Shown here piece by piece: positions 41,410 to 49,850 of a DNA stretch of 64,000 bases. Numbering within the stretch: position 1 is the first letter of the stretch; the number at the start of each line of letters is the position of its first letter. Location of the stretch: contig NZ_CP108394.1 in NCBI RefSeq assembly GCF_041435215.1, positions 7,812,001-7,876,000 of the forward strand. Direction: 5' to 3'. The position numbers were made by a program, and so were the translations under genes. The notes under the pieces are model-generated. The model was not told the origin of the DNA. It ran no database searches and worked only from the letters and a program-made list of their open reading frames with translations. Source of the stretch: Streptomyces sp. NBC_01314. Lineage in GTDB: Bacteria; Actinomycetota; Actinomycetes; Streptomycetales; Streptomycetaceae.

Positions 41410-41562
41410 ATGTCCAGACTGCTCGCCGCCGCGCTGACCATGGCGGCCGCCGCCGCTCTCGCCGTAGGGGCCGCGCTCGGCATCGTCGCGCTGCTCGACG
41501 CGACCCCGGAACAGCCGAACACCCCACTCATCACGTACGAGAACGCCGGTCAGGAGCGCTGA
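41410..41562 (+). CDS. DUF2613-type small membrane protein
   Basis: This 50-residue protein has an N-terminal hydrophobic segment (LLAAALTMAAAAALAVGAAL) and the tail LDATPEQPNTPLITYENAG, which matches my recollection of the actinobacterial DUF2613 family. It would be a single-pass membrane protein. The ATG at 41410 has only a distant GAGAGG. The stop is three bases before the PucR-type regulator GTG, so the two are probably co-transcribed. Confidence 0.72.
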   Translation: MSRLLAAALTMAAAAALAVGAALGIVALLDATPEQPNTPLITYENAGQER

Positions 41563-41565
41563 GGG

Positions 41566-42807
41566 GTGACCGGAGGCCCGGGAACCGTCACGGTCCGCTC
41601 CGCCTGGCACGACGTGCCGCGACTGCAGGTGCGCGAGTTCGCCGCGATCGCCATGGCCGAGGCCCCCGCCCTCGCCGAGGAGATCCTGCGCGAGATCCGA
41701 CGCGAGTACCCGCAGCTGCCCGTGGTCCTCGACGACTCCGGCGAGCCGATGGCCCTCGTCGGCATCCGCCGCGCGATCGAGGTCTTCGTCCAGCACCTGG
41801 GGACCGCCGAGGGCCGCCCCCGTGTCCCTCCCGGGGTCTTCCAGGAGTTCGGCCGCGGCGAGGGCCTGAACGGCCGCAGCCTGGATTCGCTGCAGGCGAT
41901 CTACCGTCTCGGTGTACGCCTCGCCTGGCGCCGTTTCGCGGAGATCGGCCAGCGCGTGGAGATCCCGCCGCCCGCGATGTACGAGCTCGTCGACGCCGGA
42001 TACGAGTACCTGGACGGCTTGGTGGACCAGTCGGTGCGCGGCTACGCGGAGGCGGCGGCCCGGCAGGCGGGCGAACGGCTGCGACTGCAACGCCGGCTGA
42101 TGGAACTCCTCCTCGCCGAGCACCACAGGGGCGACCCGGCGGACGCGCTCACGGAACGCGCGGCCCGGATCGGCTGGGCGCTCCCGGAGAAGGTCGCGGT
42201 CGCGGTCCTGTTACGCCCCGCCCGCGAGGCCATGGCACCCGCCGTCGGCCAGGGCGTCCTGCTGGACATGGAGTACGAGCAGCCCCGCATGGTCATCCCC
42301 GAACCGGACGCCGCCGGCCGGCCCGAACTCCTCCACCGTGCCCTGACCGGCTGGTCCGGCGCGATCGGCCCACCGGTGCCGCTGGCCGACGCGGCGAAGT
42401 CGCTGCACTGGGCCGAGGCCGCCGTACGCCTCATGGAACGCCGGCTGCTCCCCGGCGGAGAGGTCCTGCACTGCACCGAGCACACCGAGGCCCTGGTCCT
42501 CCTCCAGCCCGAGGAACTGATCGACGACCTCGCCCTGCGCTGCCTCGCCCCCCTGGCCCACTGCGGCCCCACCCACGGCCGCCGCCTCGCCGAGACGCTC
42601 CTCGCCTGGCTGGAGACCCGCGGCGGCGCCCCCGAGATCGCCACTCGCCTCGGTGTGCACCCGCAAACCGTCCGGTACCGCCTCCGCCAGATCCGCGAAC
42701 TCTGGGGCGACGAGATCGACAACCCCGACCGCCGCTTCGAACTGGAACTGGTACTGAGGGCCCAACGGCTGCGGGGGGAGCTGGGAGACCCGCGCCCCCG
42801 GCGGTGA
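41566..42807 (+). CDS. PucR/CdaR-type helix-turn-helix regulator (TTA codon)
   Basis: The 413-residue protein ends in the PucR C-terminal HTH: RLAETLLAWLETRGGAPEIA, then TRLGVHPQTVRYRLRQIREL, preceded by a GGDEF-like middle region and an N-terminal RsbRD-like helical region (LNGRSLDSLQAIYRLGVRLA). Codon 216 (42211-42213) is TTA, so translation should require the bldA tRNA. The GTG start at 41566 follows the DUF2613 stop by three bases with TGAGG as a possible site. The target genes are not indicated by context. Confidence 0.82.
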   Translation: MTGGPGTVTVRSAWHDVPRLQVREFAAIAMAEAPALAEEILREIRREYPQLPVVLDDSGEPMALVGIRRAIEVFVQHLGTAEGRPRVPPGVFQEFGRGEGLNGRSLDSLQAIYRLGVRLAWRRFAEIGQRVEIPPPAMYELVDAGYEYLDGLVDQSVRGYAEAAARQAGERLRLQRRLMELLLAEHHRGDPADALTERAARIGWALPEKVAVAVLLRPAREAMAPAVGQGVLLDMEYEQPRMVIPEPDAAGRPELLHRALTGWSGAIGPPVPLADAAKSLHWAEAAVRLMERRLLPGGEVLHCTEHTEALVLLQPEELIDDLALRCLAPLAHCGPTHGRRLAETLLAWLETRGGAPEIATRLGVHPQTVRYRLRQIRELWGDEIDNPDRRFELELVLRAQRLRGELGDPRPRR

Positions 42808-42880
42808 GCCGGAGCGCGGTTCGGGGTACCCGGTGGTCAGAGCCGGGGGACAGGACCGGGGTGCCCGGTGGTGAGGGTGC

Positions 42881-43543
42881 TCAGGTCAGTTCGCCCCAGG
42901 CCTCGTCGACCAGCCGGGCCACCTGGCTCGGCTCATGGGCGACGTCGCCGGTGGAGTTGCGGACCAGCACGGTCAGGTCCGCGTCGCCGCGTTGGCAGGA
43001 CACCGTGGACACGCTGTCGGAGTCCGGCTCGTCGCCGGCGTTGGTCGGCAGGTTGTGGACGACGCAGTCCACCTTCCCGAAGGTGACCAGTTCGTTGGTG
43101 GGCCGCTCCAGGCCCAGCACCTTCGCGTCCTCGTACGGGACGTACGGCCGCGGGGTGGGCCCGCGGACGGCCGCCAGCTGGAAGAAGGACTCCAGGGAGG
43201 AGTCGGAGTAGGTCTGGACGACGGCCGCCGCACCCCCGTACGCCTCGGACAGCCGCTCCCCGCTCTCGCTGTCCCAGGCGCGGTTCCGGTCCGCCGTCTC
43301 CTGCCCGTCCGCGCCCTTGCCGAGATCCAGGACGGCCTGGTCCTGGTGGAGGAACCCGCCGAGCTTCTCCGGGGCCGAGAGGTCCGCGCCCGGGACGGCC
43401 CGCGCCCCCGCCGTCCCCGAGGGCACCGACTGGTCGGCGTCCCCCGCGATCAGCCAGGCCCCGCCCACCAGGCCCGCCCCGAGCGCCAGGCCGACCAGGC
43501 CTCCGAGCCCGAATTTCGCCACTCTGCCGGCGTCCGTCACCAT
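42881..43543 (-). CDS. Putative membrane-anchored extracytoplasmic protein
   Basis: I do not recognise a family. The 220-residue protein has one N-terminal hydrophobic segment (about 11-31, GLGGLVGLALGAGLVGGAWL) and an otherwise soluble domain with two Cys residues (KVDCVVHNLPTN and TVSCQRGDAD) that could form a disulfide outside the cell. The central part includes SSLESFFQLAAVRG and RPYVPYEDAKVLGLERPTNE. ATG at 43543 has GGGAG about eleven bases upstream. It is convergent with the PucR-type gene and divergent from the IclR regulator. Confidence 0.72.
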   Translation of the reverse strand: MVTDAGRVAKFGLGGLVGLALGAGLVGGAWLIAGDADQSVPSGTAGARAVPGADLSAPEKLGGFLHQDQAVLDLGKGADGQETADRNRAWDSESGERLSEAYGGAAAVVQTYSDSSLESFFQLAAVRGPTPRPYVPYEDAKVLGLERPTNELVTFGKVDCVVHNLPTNAGDEPDSDSVSTVSCQRGDADLTVLVRNSTGDVAHEPSQVARLVDEAWGELT

Positions 43544-43671
43544 GTGCCCCCGTCTCCCGCACCACGTGGAGGGCAGTGCCCGCCCACCGGTCACAGGAAA
43601 CCCGGAGTGGCCCCGACCATTGCCCGGTCAAGGGCACTATGACTAGCCTGTGTTCGTTATGCCGATCGACA

Positions 43672-43686
43672 GTTGAAATTTCGAAC
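43672..43686. promoter_or_regulatory. Possible IclR-family operator
   Basis: GTTGAAATTTCGAAC is an imperfect palindrome (five of seven pairs match) in an unusually AT-rich patch 40 bases upstream of the IclR-family GTG start. Its position fits autoregulation, but the sequence was judged by eye only. Confidence 0.35.
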
Positions 43687-43725
43687 ACTCACCGCAAGCA
43701 GACAAACAGAGGGAGGGGGCCGACC

Positions 43726-44499
43726 GTGGGACGCCTAGTACCTGCCGTGACCCGGGCGCTCGACATAATGGAGCTCTTCCTGGACGGGGACGGCACGCTC
43801 TCCGCCCCCGACATAGTGCGCAGACTCCAGTTGCCCCGCACCACCGTGCACGAGCTGGTCACCACGCTCGCCGCCCGGGGATACATCGTCCAGGTCCAGG
43901 GACAGCCGGGACGCTACCGCCTCGGAGTCCGCCCGTACCAGCTCGGCAGCCGCTACGCCGAGCAGCTGGACCTCGCCGCCGAGGGCCAGCAGGTGGCCAG
44001 GACCGTCGCCGAGACCTGCGACGAGACGGTGCACGTGGCGATCCTGGAGTACACGGACGTCATCTACATCGCCAAGGTCGACTCCACGCACGCCGTGCGC
44101 ATGGTCTCCGCCGCGGGCCGCCGCCTCCCGGCGCACTGCACCTCCGTCGGCAAGATGCTCCTCGCCTCCCTTCCCGACGCCGAGCTGTCCGCCCGGATCC
44201 CGAACGACGCCGACCTGGTCGGCATGACTCCCAACAGCATCACCGACCCGGCCGCCCTGCGCGAGGCCCTGGCCCGGATCCGTGAGCGGGGTCTCGCCGT
44301 GGAGAACCGCGAGTCCAACCCGGACGTCTCCTGCGTCGCCGCGCCGGTCCGCGACCGCACCGGCCGGGTCGTCGCCGCGATCTCCATCTCCGTCCCCATG
44401 ATCCGCTGGAGCGACGAGCGCCGGATCGAGCTGGAGCAGCTCGCCGCCAAGGGCGCCGCGGAACTGTCCGAGCGCCTCGGCCACCGGAGCGTGGCATGA
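43726..44499 (+). CDS. IclR-family transcriptional regulator
   Basis: The 257-residue protein has an N-terminal winged helix (AVTRALDIMELFLDGDG, LSAPDIVRRLQLPRTTVHEL) and the IclR effector domain (AEQLDLAAEGQQVARTVAET, YIAKVDSTHAVRMVSAAGRR, LPAHCTSVGKMLLASLPDA). GTG at 43726 has GGGAGGGGG eight bases upstream; extensions farther upstream are unlikely. The stop overlaps the SMP-30 gene start (ATGA), so the regulator and lactonase are co-expressed, and the effector is probably a sugar acid, aldonate or related lactone. Confidence 0.9.
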   Translation: MGRLVPAVTRALDIMELFLDGDGTLSAPDIVRRLQLPRTTVHELVTTLAARGYIVQVQGQPGRYRLGVRPYQLGSRYAEQLDLAAEGQQVARTVAETCDETVHVAILEYTDVIYIAKVDSTHAVRMVSAAGRRLPAHCTSVGKMLLASLPDAELSARIPNDADLVGMTPNSITDPAALREALARIRERGLAVENRESNPDVSCVAAPVRDRTGRVVAAISISVPMIRWSDERRIELEQLAAKGAAELSERLGHRSVA

Positions 44500-45362
44500 G
44501 CGCGTACACGGCTTACGAGATCGCGGTACGGGAGTACGCGGCCCTCGGTGAGGGCCCCACCTGGGACGCCGACGCCCAACGCCTGATCTGGATCGACATT
44601 CTCGGGTCGCGCGTTTACACGTATGACCCGGCCTCCGGCCGCCGCACGGTCCTCGTCACCGAGCACCACGTCGGCGCGGTCAAGCCCCGCGCCGGCGGCG
44701 GCCTCGTCCTGAACCTCCGGGACGGCGTCGGCCTGACCGACCCCGACGGCGGCTTTAGGTGGCTGCACCACGAGCCGGTCCCCGGCCGCCGCGCCAACGA
44801 CGCCGCGGTCGCCCCCGACGGCTCCCTCTTCGCCGGCACCATGCGCTACGACGAGGCCCCGGGCGGCGGCACCCTGTCCCGCTTCACCGCCGACGGCCTG
44901 GCGCGGACGGTCCTCGACGACGTCGCCGTCAGCAACGGCACCGGCTGGAGCCCGGACGGACGGCTGATGTACTACATCGACTCGCCGACCCGCCGCGTCG
45001 ACGTCTTCGACTACGCGGACACGGCGGACGGCCGCCTGCCGGTCGACCGGCGCCCCTTCGTGACCATCGAGGACGGCGCGGGCTTCCCCGACGGCCTCAC
45101 CGTCGACGCCGAGGGGTGCGTCTGGGTCGCCCTCTGGGAGGGCGGCGCCGTCCGCCGCTACACCCCGGCCGGCGCCCTGGACCGCGTCATCACCCTCCCC
45201 ACCCCCCGCCCCACCGCCTGCACCTTCGGCGGCCCCGACCTCACCGACCTCTACATCACGACAGCCCGCACGGGAACAGAGACCCCACACCCGCTGTCGG
45301 GCTCACTACTGGTGGTACCGGACGCGGGCAAGGGCCTGCCCCAGCCGGCATTCGCGGGCTGA
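44496..45362 (+). CDS. SMP-30/gluconolactonase family hydrolase
   Basis: The 288-residue beta-propeller protein shows LGEGPTWDADAQRLIWIDIL with the metal-binding Glu, RRANDAAVAPDGSLFAGTM, VAVSNGTGWSPDGRLMYYID with the Asn/Asp metal ligands, and FPDGLTVDAEGCVWVALWEG with the catalytic Asp. These are the hallmarks of SMP-30/LRE calcium-dependent lactonases, which open sugar lactones. It is translationally coupled to an IclR regulator. The sugar is not known; arabinono- or gluconolactone are examples of this class. Confidence 0.88.
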   Translation: MSAYTAYEIAVREYAALGEGPTWDADAQRLIWIDILGSRVYTYDPASGRRTVLVTEHHVGAVKPRAGGGLVLNLRDGVGLTDPDGGFRWLHHEPVPGRRANDAAVAPDGSLFAGTMRYDEAPGGGTLSRFTADGLARTVLDDVAVSNGTGWSPDGRLMYYIDSPTRRVDVFDYADTADGRLPVDRRPFVTIEDGAGFPDGLTVDAEGCVWVALWEGGAVRRYTPAGALDRVITLPTPRPTACTFGGPDLTDLYITTARTGTETPHPLSGSLLVVPDAGKGLPQPAFAG

Positions 45363-45422
45363 CCCCGAAGCCCAGCGCCCACGTGGTCGTCCACCGCAAC
45401 GGCGGGCGACCACGGCCGTTGC

Positions 45423-45460
45423 GGGTGCCGGGTGCCGGGTGCCGGGTGCCGGGTGCCGGG
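45423..45460. repeat. Heptanucleotide tandem repeat
   Basis: GGGTGCC is repeated 5.4 times without interruption in the 144-bp gap between the SMP-30 gene and the convergent monooxygenase gene. Copy number could vary by slippage; it lies outside both genes. Confidence 0.8.
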
Positions 45461-45506
45461 TCCTGGACCCGCCGCTCACCTCCGCCCGCGCGTCGCGCGA
45501 CGGTGG

Positions 45507-46907
45507 TCAGAGGCCGGCGACCCCGCGTTCCTCGGCCGTCAGCGGCGCCTCCTCCAGCCTCGGCCTGAGGGGCCCGGCGGCTGCCGCCAGCAGGACGCCC
45601 GGCGTGAGAAGGACCTCGGGGCCGCGCTCCAGGGAGGTCACGTCGGTCAGGCGGCGGGCGACGCGGCCGTTGCCGGTGGCGGTGAGGAGGAGCCGGCCCA
45701 CGTACGCGGCGACCAGCCGGTCCCGCAACGTGGGCCCGGCCTCCGTCGCACCCTCGTAGAACACGTCCTGCCCTGTGGCGAGATCCCAGGCCACCCCCAC
45801 CGGACGGGCCACCGCCTTCTGGATCCGCCGCGCCAGACCGGGCGCGCCCCACCCCTGACGTCGCATCACATCCCTCAGTGCGAGGGCGCTTTGGGCGGCG
45901 ACCGCCATCCCGTGCCCGTACACCGGGTTGTACACGGCGAGCGCGTCCCCGACGACCGCGAAGTTCTCCGGCCAGCGGGACATCCGCTCGTAGAACCAAC
46001 GCCGGTTGGCGGTGGACCGCGTGAACGCCACATCGCCCAACGGCTCGGCCCCGGCGATCAGTTCGCCGATGATCGGATGCCGCAGCTCGCGCCGGGCGTA
46101 CCGTACGAAGTCGTCGTTGCCGGGGGAGGGCTCGCCGCCCCGCGTCCCGGACAGGGTGACGATCCACCGGCCGTCCTCGATGGGTACCAGGAAGGCCGAC
46201 CGGCCCGGCCCCGGCTGCCGCGCGTCGGCCTGCACGGTGACGACCGGGAAACCCTGCCGGGCCCCTTCGGGCGCGCGGTAGACCCGGCTGGCGTACGCGA
46301 GACCGGAGTCGACCTCCCGCTTCTTCGGCTCGGGCAGCCCGAGTGCCGCGAGCCAGTGGGACGCGCGGGAGGACCGGCCGGTGGCGTCGACGACAAGACC
46401 GGCGTCGAGGGTGCGTTCGGTGCCGTGGTCGTGACGGACCCGCACCCCGGTCACGGAGGCCCCGGTGCCGACCAGCCCGAGTACCTCGGTGCGCTCCAGC
46501 AGCCCGACTCGGTCCTCGGCCAGGACTGCCGTACGGACGGTCGCGTCCAACAGATCCCGGCCGGCCAAGAGGTTGTGGTGGGACACGGGCCAGCGCCGGT
46601 ACCAGCCCCGCGGCGAAAGGACCACCATGTCCGTGGTCACCGCCTGCCGGTGCACCCCTGCCGCCAGCAGCCGTTCGGTGGTGCCCGGCACCAGCTCCTC
46701 CAGCGCCTGGGCGCCGCCCGACCACAGCATGTGGGCATGGCGCGCCTGCGGCAGGCCCCGGCGCGGACCGGGCCGCTCGGGCAGCGCGTCCCGCTCGACG
46801 ACCGTGACCTCGTCCACGAACCCGGCCAGGGCACGGGCCGCGAGCATGCCGGCGAGGGAACCACCGAGCACGACGGCGGACCGGACGGCCGCGGGGCGTT
46901 CACTCAT
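45507..46907 (-). CDS. FAD-dependent monooxygenase (flavin halogenase/squalene-epoxidase-like fold)
   Basis: The 466-residue flavoprotein begins AVVLGGSLAGMLAARALAGF, an FAD-binding G-x-G-x-x-A/G motif with G-G-S-L-A-G wording, then VTVVERDALPERPGPRRGLP, and VVDATGRSSRASHWLAALGL and FAVVGDALAVYNPVYGHGMA, the G-D motif contacting FAD. No halogenase WxWxIP motif is seen, so hydroxylation or epoxidation is more likely than halogenation. The start overlaps the MAB_1171c-type gene stop by eight bases, placing it as the last gene of the XRE-protease-membrane protein-flavoprotein operon. Substrate unknown. Confidence 0.82.
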   Translation of the reverse strand: MSERPAAVRSAVVLGGSLAGMLAARALAGFVDEVTVVERDALPERPGPRRGLPQARHAHMLWSGGAQALEELVPGTTERLLAAGVHRQAVTTDMVVLSPRGWYRRWPVSHHNLLAGRDLLDATVRTAVLAEDRVGLLERTEVLGLVGTGASVTGVRVRHDHGTERTLDAGLVVDATGRSSRASHWLAALGLPEPKKREVDSGLAYASRVYRAPEGARQGFPVVTVQADARQPGPGRSAFLVPIEDGRWIVTLSGTRGGEPSPGNDDFVRYARRELRHPIIGELIAGAEPLGDVAFTRSTANRRWFYERMSRWPENFAVVGDALAVYNPVYGHGMAVAAQSALALRDVMRRQGWGAPGLARRIQKAVARPVGVAWDLATGQDVFYEGATEAGPTLRDRLVAAYVGRLLLTATGNGRVARRLTDVTSLERGPEVLLTPGVLLAAAAGPLRPRLEEAPLTAEERGVAGL

Positions 46908-48381
46908 GAACGGGAACACTGCTCTCTGTGCTCTCTGTGCTGGATGTGCTGGATGTGCCGGATGTGCTGGAGGCGGCGGCGAGCGCACGCACCGCCTCGA
47001 TCTCGTCGGGCTCGCGAAGCGCCAGCGACACCGCCTCGATGTCCTGGAGCAGGTCGGTGAAGTCGGACGAGACCGCGAACTCGGGGAAGGCCGCACGATC
47101 GGGCCCGCCCGCGAGGTCCCCCAGGCCCGCGAGGTCCCCCACGCCCGCGACGTTCCCCACCCCCGACAGGCCACCCATCCCCGACAGGCCACCCATCCCC
47201 GACAGGTCACCCGGATCCGTCGCGAGCCCCGGAAAGACGAGCGGGCCGGACGCGAGCGTGGCCGTCGTCCCGCTGTCGGGCGACCGCCTCCGCGTGGCCA
47301 CCGCGTCCTGGACGGTCACGGCGGCGGCGAGAGCCTTCGCGCGGCCGGGCTCGTGACCGAGGTCCAGGGCGGCGTCGTACGCCCGGCGCCGCAGGTCCTC
47401 GTCGAGGTGACGGGTCAGCCGGAGCAGGGCGTCCCGGATGAACGTCTCCCGGCGGGTGAGGCGCAGCTCCGGCGTGGCGCGCAGCGCGAAGGGGACGCGG
47501 GAGCCGTCGACGGTCCGGGTCAGCAGATACAGGGGCCGCAGCCGCCGGTGGCCGGCCCGTACGCGCCAGCGGTCCTGCAGATACTGGCCGCCGTGCGGCA
47601 GGATGAAGCCCACCGCGATACAGATGGCCGCCAGGGCGACGACCGGCGGCGCCACATGCGTGCTCAGCCAGTCCAGGTCGTGCCCCGTCCAGCGGGCGAC
47701 GACCGCCGTGAGCTTCGAGGCGTCGAACACCAGGTTGAGCGCGCAGCCCAGGGCCAGCGCCTTCAGGCCGCCGCGCAGCCAGCGGTCGAGGCCGTCCGCG
47801 CGGACCCAGTTGCGGATCAGCCCGTAGGTGATCAGACAGGCCGCCGTGTGCGCGGCGAGGTAGAGCAGGATCTCCTCGCGCATGAAGGGCGTGGTGGCGT
47901 AGTACGTGTCCAGGTCGCGCAGCCGCTCGCGGGGGACGTCCGCCAGCGCGAACAGCGCCCACAGGCCGACGATCACCCCCGTGTACACGCCGACGACCCA
48001 CCGCATGAGACGGCGGGTCGCCCGTGACCGGTCGGCCGGGCCGTTGCGCCAGGCGACGATCAGCAGCAGACAGGACGCGCAGAACGCGGTGATGAGGGAG
48101 TACACCCAGGGCGCGGCGACGTTCGGCACGCCCGTGACCCGGTTGGTCCACGCGATGACCGACGGCACCGCGAACACGAAGACGCAGCAGGCGAGCAGCA
48201 GCAGCCCGCCGACCGCCCGCAGCAGCGAGTCCCGCCACAGCTTCACGATGCTGGGCAGCTTGATCACCAGGGCGGCGGTCAGGACGGCCGTGGGGATCCA
48301 GAACGAGATGTACAGCTCACCGAAGAAGTCGGCGGGACTGAGGGCCCCGGTCGTCGTCGCGAGCACGGCCGTCCCCCTCAC
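46900..48381 (-). CDS. MAB_1171c-type multi-spanning membrane protein
   Basis: The 493-residue protein has seven or so hydrophobic segments in its first 280 residues (FWIPTAVLTAALVIKLP, LLLLACCVFVFAVPSVIAW, LITAFCASCLLLIVAW, WVVGVYTGVIVGLWALFALA, PPVVALAAICIAVGFILP), then a soluble domain (FIRDALLRLTRHLDEDLRRR). The family is annotated as a putative transporter, but no transport motif is visible; a receptor-like 7TM role is also possible. Near the C-terminus a Gly-rich degenerate repeat occurs (LSGMGG, LSGMGG, LSGVGN, VAGVGD, LAGLGD), encoded by 18-base tandem units around 47115-47220. The start overlaps the protease stop (GTGA). Confidence 0.78.
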   Translation of the reverse strand: MRGTAVLATTTGALSPADFFGELYISFWIPTAVLTAALVIKLPSIVKLWRDSLLRAVGGLLLLACCVFVFAVPSVIAWTNRVTGVPNVAAPWVYSLITAFCASCLLLIVAWRNGPADRSRATRRLMRWVVGVYTGVIVGLWALFALADVPRERLRDLDTYYATTPFMREEILLYLAAHTAACLITYGLIRNWVRADGLDRWLRGGLKALALGCALNLVFDASKLTAVVARWTGHDLDWLSTHVAPPVVALAAICIAVGFILPHGGQYLQDRWRVRAGHRRLRPLYLLTRTVDGSRVPFALRATPELRLTRRETFIRDALLRLTRHLDEDLRRRAYDAALDLGHEPGRAKALAAAVTVQDAVATRRRSPDSGTTATLASGPLVFPGLATDPGDLSGMGGLSGMGGLSGVGNVAGVGDLAGLGDLAGGPDRAAFPEFAVSSDFTDLLQDIEAVSLALREPDEIEAVRALAAASSTSGTSSTSSTESTESSVPVHE

Positions 48382-49109
48382 CTTCTGTGCCTGCGATAGC
48401 CCAGGGACGCCTGGATGGCCTGCCCGACGGGGTCGGCCGGATCCGCCGGATCGGCCGGCCCGCCCTGCCCGGTGTCCACCCAGGAACGGAAGGCGGTCGC
48501 GAGCCGGTGGCCGAAGTCCTCGGCCTCCTGCTCGTCGGACTCGTGCGAGCCGTTGCGCGCCGCGATGGGCGTGCCGCCCTGCCCGAGCGCGGCGGACAGC
48601 TCGGGGGAGAGCGGCGACAGAGCGGCCGTACGCTGCTCACCCGACGCACCCGACGCACCCGACTCGCCCTGTTCACCCCGCTCGCCCGTCCCCCCGGACC
48701 GCGCGAGCGCGGCGGCGTCCGAGTCCGGCAGATGGTGATGACAGTGCCCGGCGTGCATGTGCCACAACTCATGCCCCAGAATGACCAGTTGCTGCACGGT
48801 CTCAGCCCGCTCCTCGACGATCACCAGGTCGAAGTCGGGGAACTCCATCCACAGTCCGGTCACCCCTATCCCGTCCGGAAACCGCTCGAACCGCAGCTTC
48901 ACCGGCCGCCCGCCCCGCCGCGCACTCATCTCCGCACACAGCGCCGCACCCAACTCCCGTACGTCGACGGGTGCGTCGAGCCTCCCCCTGACCGCCTTGC
49001 TGAGCCCGGCGGTCAGCTTCCGCATCTCGGCGGCGGAGCGCGACGGCAACAACGCGGCCCGGACCCGGCCGACGGCCCCGCGCAGCCCCGTGCCCTCGCC
49101 ACGGCTCAT
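48378..49109 (-). CDS. ImmA/IrrE-like zinc metalloprotease ('toxin' component)
   Basis: The 243-residue protein has QQLVILGHELWHMHAGHCHH with the zinc motif H-E-L-W-H, and WMEFPDFDLVIVEERAE upstream of it, the ImmA/IrrE arrangement. ImmA-type proteases cleave XRE repressors; the gene directly upstream encodes one, so regulated repressor cleavage is a strong inference. Residues about 140-190 form a Gly/Ser/Glu-rich low-complexity loop (GERGEQGESGASGASGEQ). It overlaps the XRE gene stop and the membrane protein start by four bases each. Confidence 0.8.
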   Translation of the reverse strand: MSRGEGTGLRGAVGRVRAALLPSRSAAEMRKLTAGLSKAVRGRLDAPVDVRELGAALCAEMSARRGGRPVKLRFERFPDGIGVTGLWMEFPDFDLVIVEERAETVQQLVILGHELWHMHAGHCHHHLPDSDAAALARSGGTGERGEQGESGASGASGEQRTAALSPLSPELSAALGQGGTPIAARNGSHESDEQEAEDFGHRLATAFRSWVDTGQGGPADPADPADPVGQAIQASLGYRRHRR

Positions 49110-49723
49110 CGCCGGGCCTCCTCGTCGTCGACGCCGAGCAGCCCTTCGAGCATGACGGCGAGAGCCTCCTGCTTGCGGGGGGTCAGCCGGTGGCCGCGCA
49201 GCGCGAGCGTGACGACCCCGTGCCGGGTGGCGAACTCGACCAGTGGCCCGTCGTCGTCCGCGTCACCCTCAAGTCCCGCCAGTACGCGACCGAGTTCCCG
49301 GTTGAGGACGGTCCTGGCCGGGTCGGTGAAGTACCGGACGCCCTCCTCGATGCCGAAGAACTCCGCGAGCTCGGTCAGGTCGGGCACGTTCGGCATCTTC
49401 TTGCCGAGCAACAGCTGCCGGGCCCACTCGGGACTGATCGAGAGCCGCTCCGCGACCTCCCTGCAGACCTCACCGGCCCGCTTCCCGCTCCGCGCGGCAT
49501 ACGCCTCATGCAGCGCCCGCACCCGCCCACGCACCCGGTCGTCGACCCGGTCGGCCACCGGCTCGCCGCCGTCGAGCAGGGCGCGCACCTCGTCCCCGCC
49601 GAGGGCCGTACGGTCCGCCAGCGTCTGTACGTCAAGAAGCAGACCCCGGTCCGCACCGGTCTCCGCGATACGGGCGTCGAGTCGGGTCAGGGTCTCGGCA
49701 AGGGCGTCGGGGAGGGCAGGCAC
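49106..49723 (-). CDS. XRE-family regulator of the metalloprotease-membrane protein-flavoprotein operon
   Basis: The 205-residue protein has an HTH-like segment (CREVAERLSISPEWARQLLL, GKKMPNVPDLTELAEFFGI) in which YFTDPARTVLN follows, as in Streptomyces XRE regulators paired with ImmA-like proteins. The GTG at 49723 is the only suitable start for this frame; its ribosome site is weak (TAGGGT). Downstream genes overlap by four to eight bases. Two AACGATNGTT boxes lie 45-75 bases upstream and are candidate autoregulatory sites. Confidence 0.82.
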   Translation of the reverse strand: MPALPDALAETLTRLDARIAETGADRGLLLDVQTLADRTALGGDEVRALLDGGEPVADRVDDRVRGRVRALHEAYAARSGKRAGEVCREVAERLSISPEWARQLLLGKKMPNVPDLTELAEFFGIEEGVRYFTDPARTVLNRELGRVLAGLEGDADDDGPLVEFATRHGVVTLALRGHRLTPRKQEALAVMLEGLLGVDDEEARR

Positions 49724-49766
49724 GCGCCGACCCTACGTGCCCCCGGGTGCCGGCACCACGAGAATC

Positions 49767-49798
49767 CAACGATCGTTGAATTTTGACGAACGATAGTT
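49767..49798. promoter_or_regulatory. Paired AACGATNGTT operator boxes
   Basis: AACGATCGTT (49768-49777, inside the 12-base palindrome CAACGATCGTTG) and AACGATAGTT (49789-49798) are 21 bases apart start to start, that is two helical turns, in an AT-rich patch upstream of the XRE gene. The spacing would put both on one face of the DNA, as expected for cooperative repressor binding. Confidence 0.6.
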
Positions 49799-49808
49799 GT
49801 GCACGCAC

Positions 49809-49850
49809 CCCTTCAGGGGCGCGGGGAACCGCGCGACAAGCCGCAGAGAG
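49809..49850. repeat. Dispersed GC-rich repeat, single arm
   Basis: CTTCAGGGGCGCGGGGAACC followed by GCGCGACAAGCCGCA matches one arm of the inverted repeat at 3947-4062 with a few changes. Only one arm is present here, so it would not form the long hairpin. Confidence 0.65.

Noticed and set aside
45507..46907. Tryptophan halogenase
   Set aside because: The flavin-binding motifs are present, but the WxWxIP motif of halogenases was not found.
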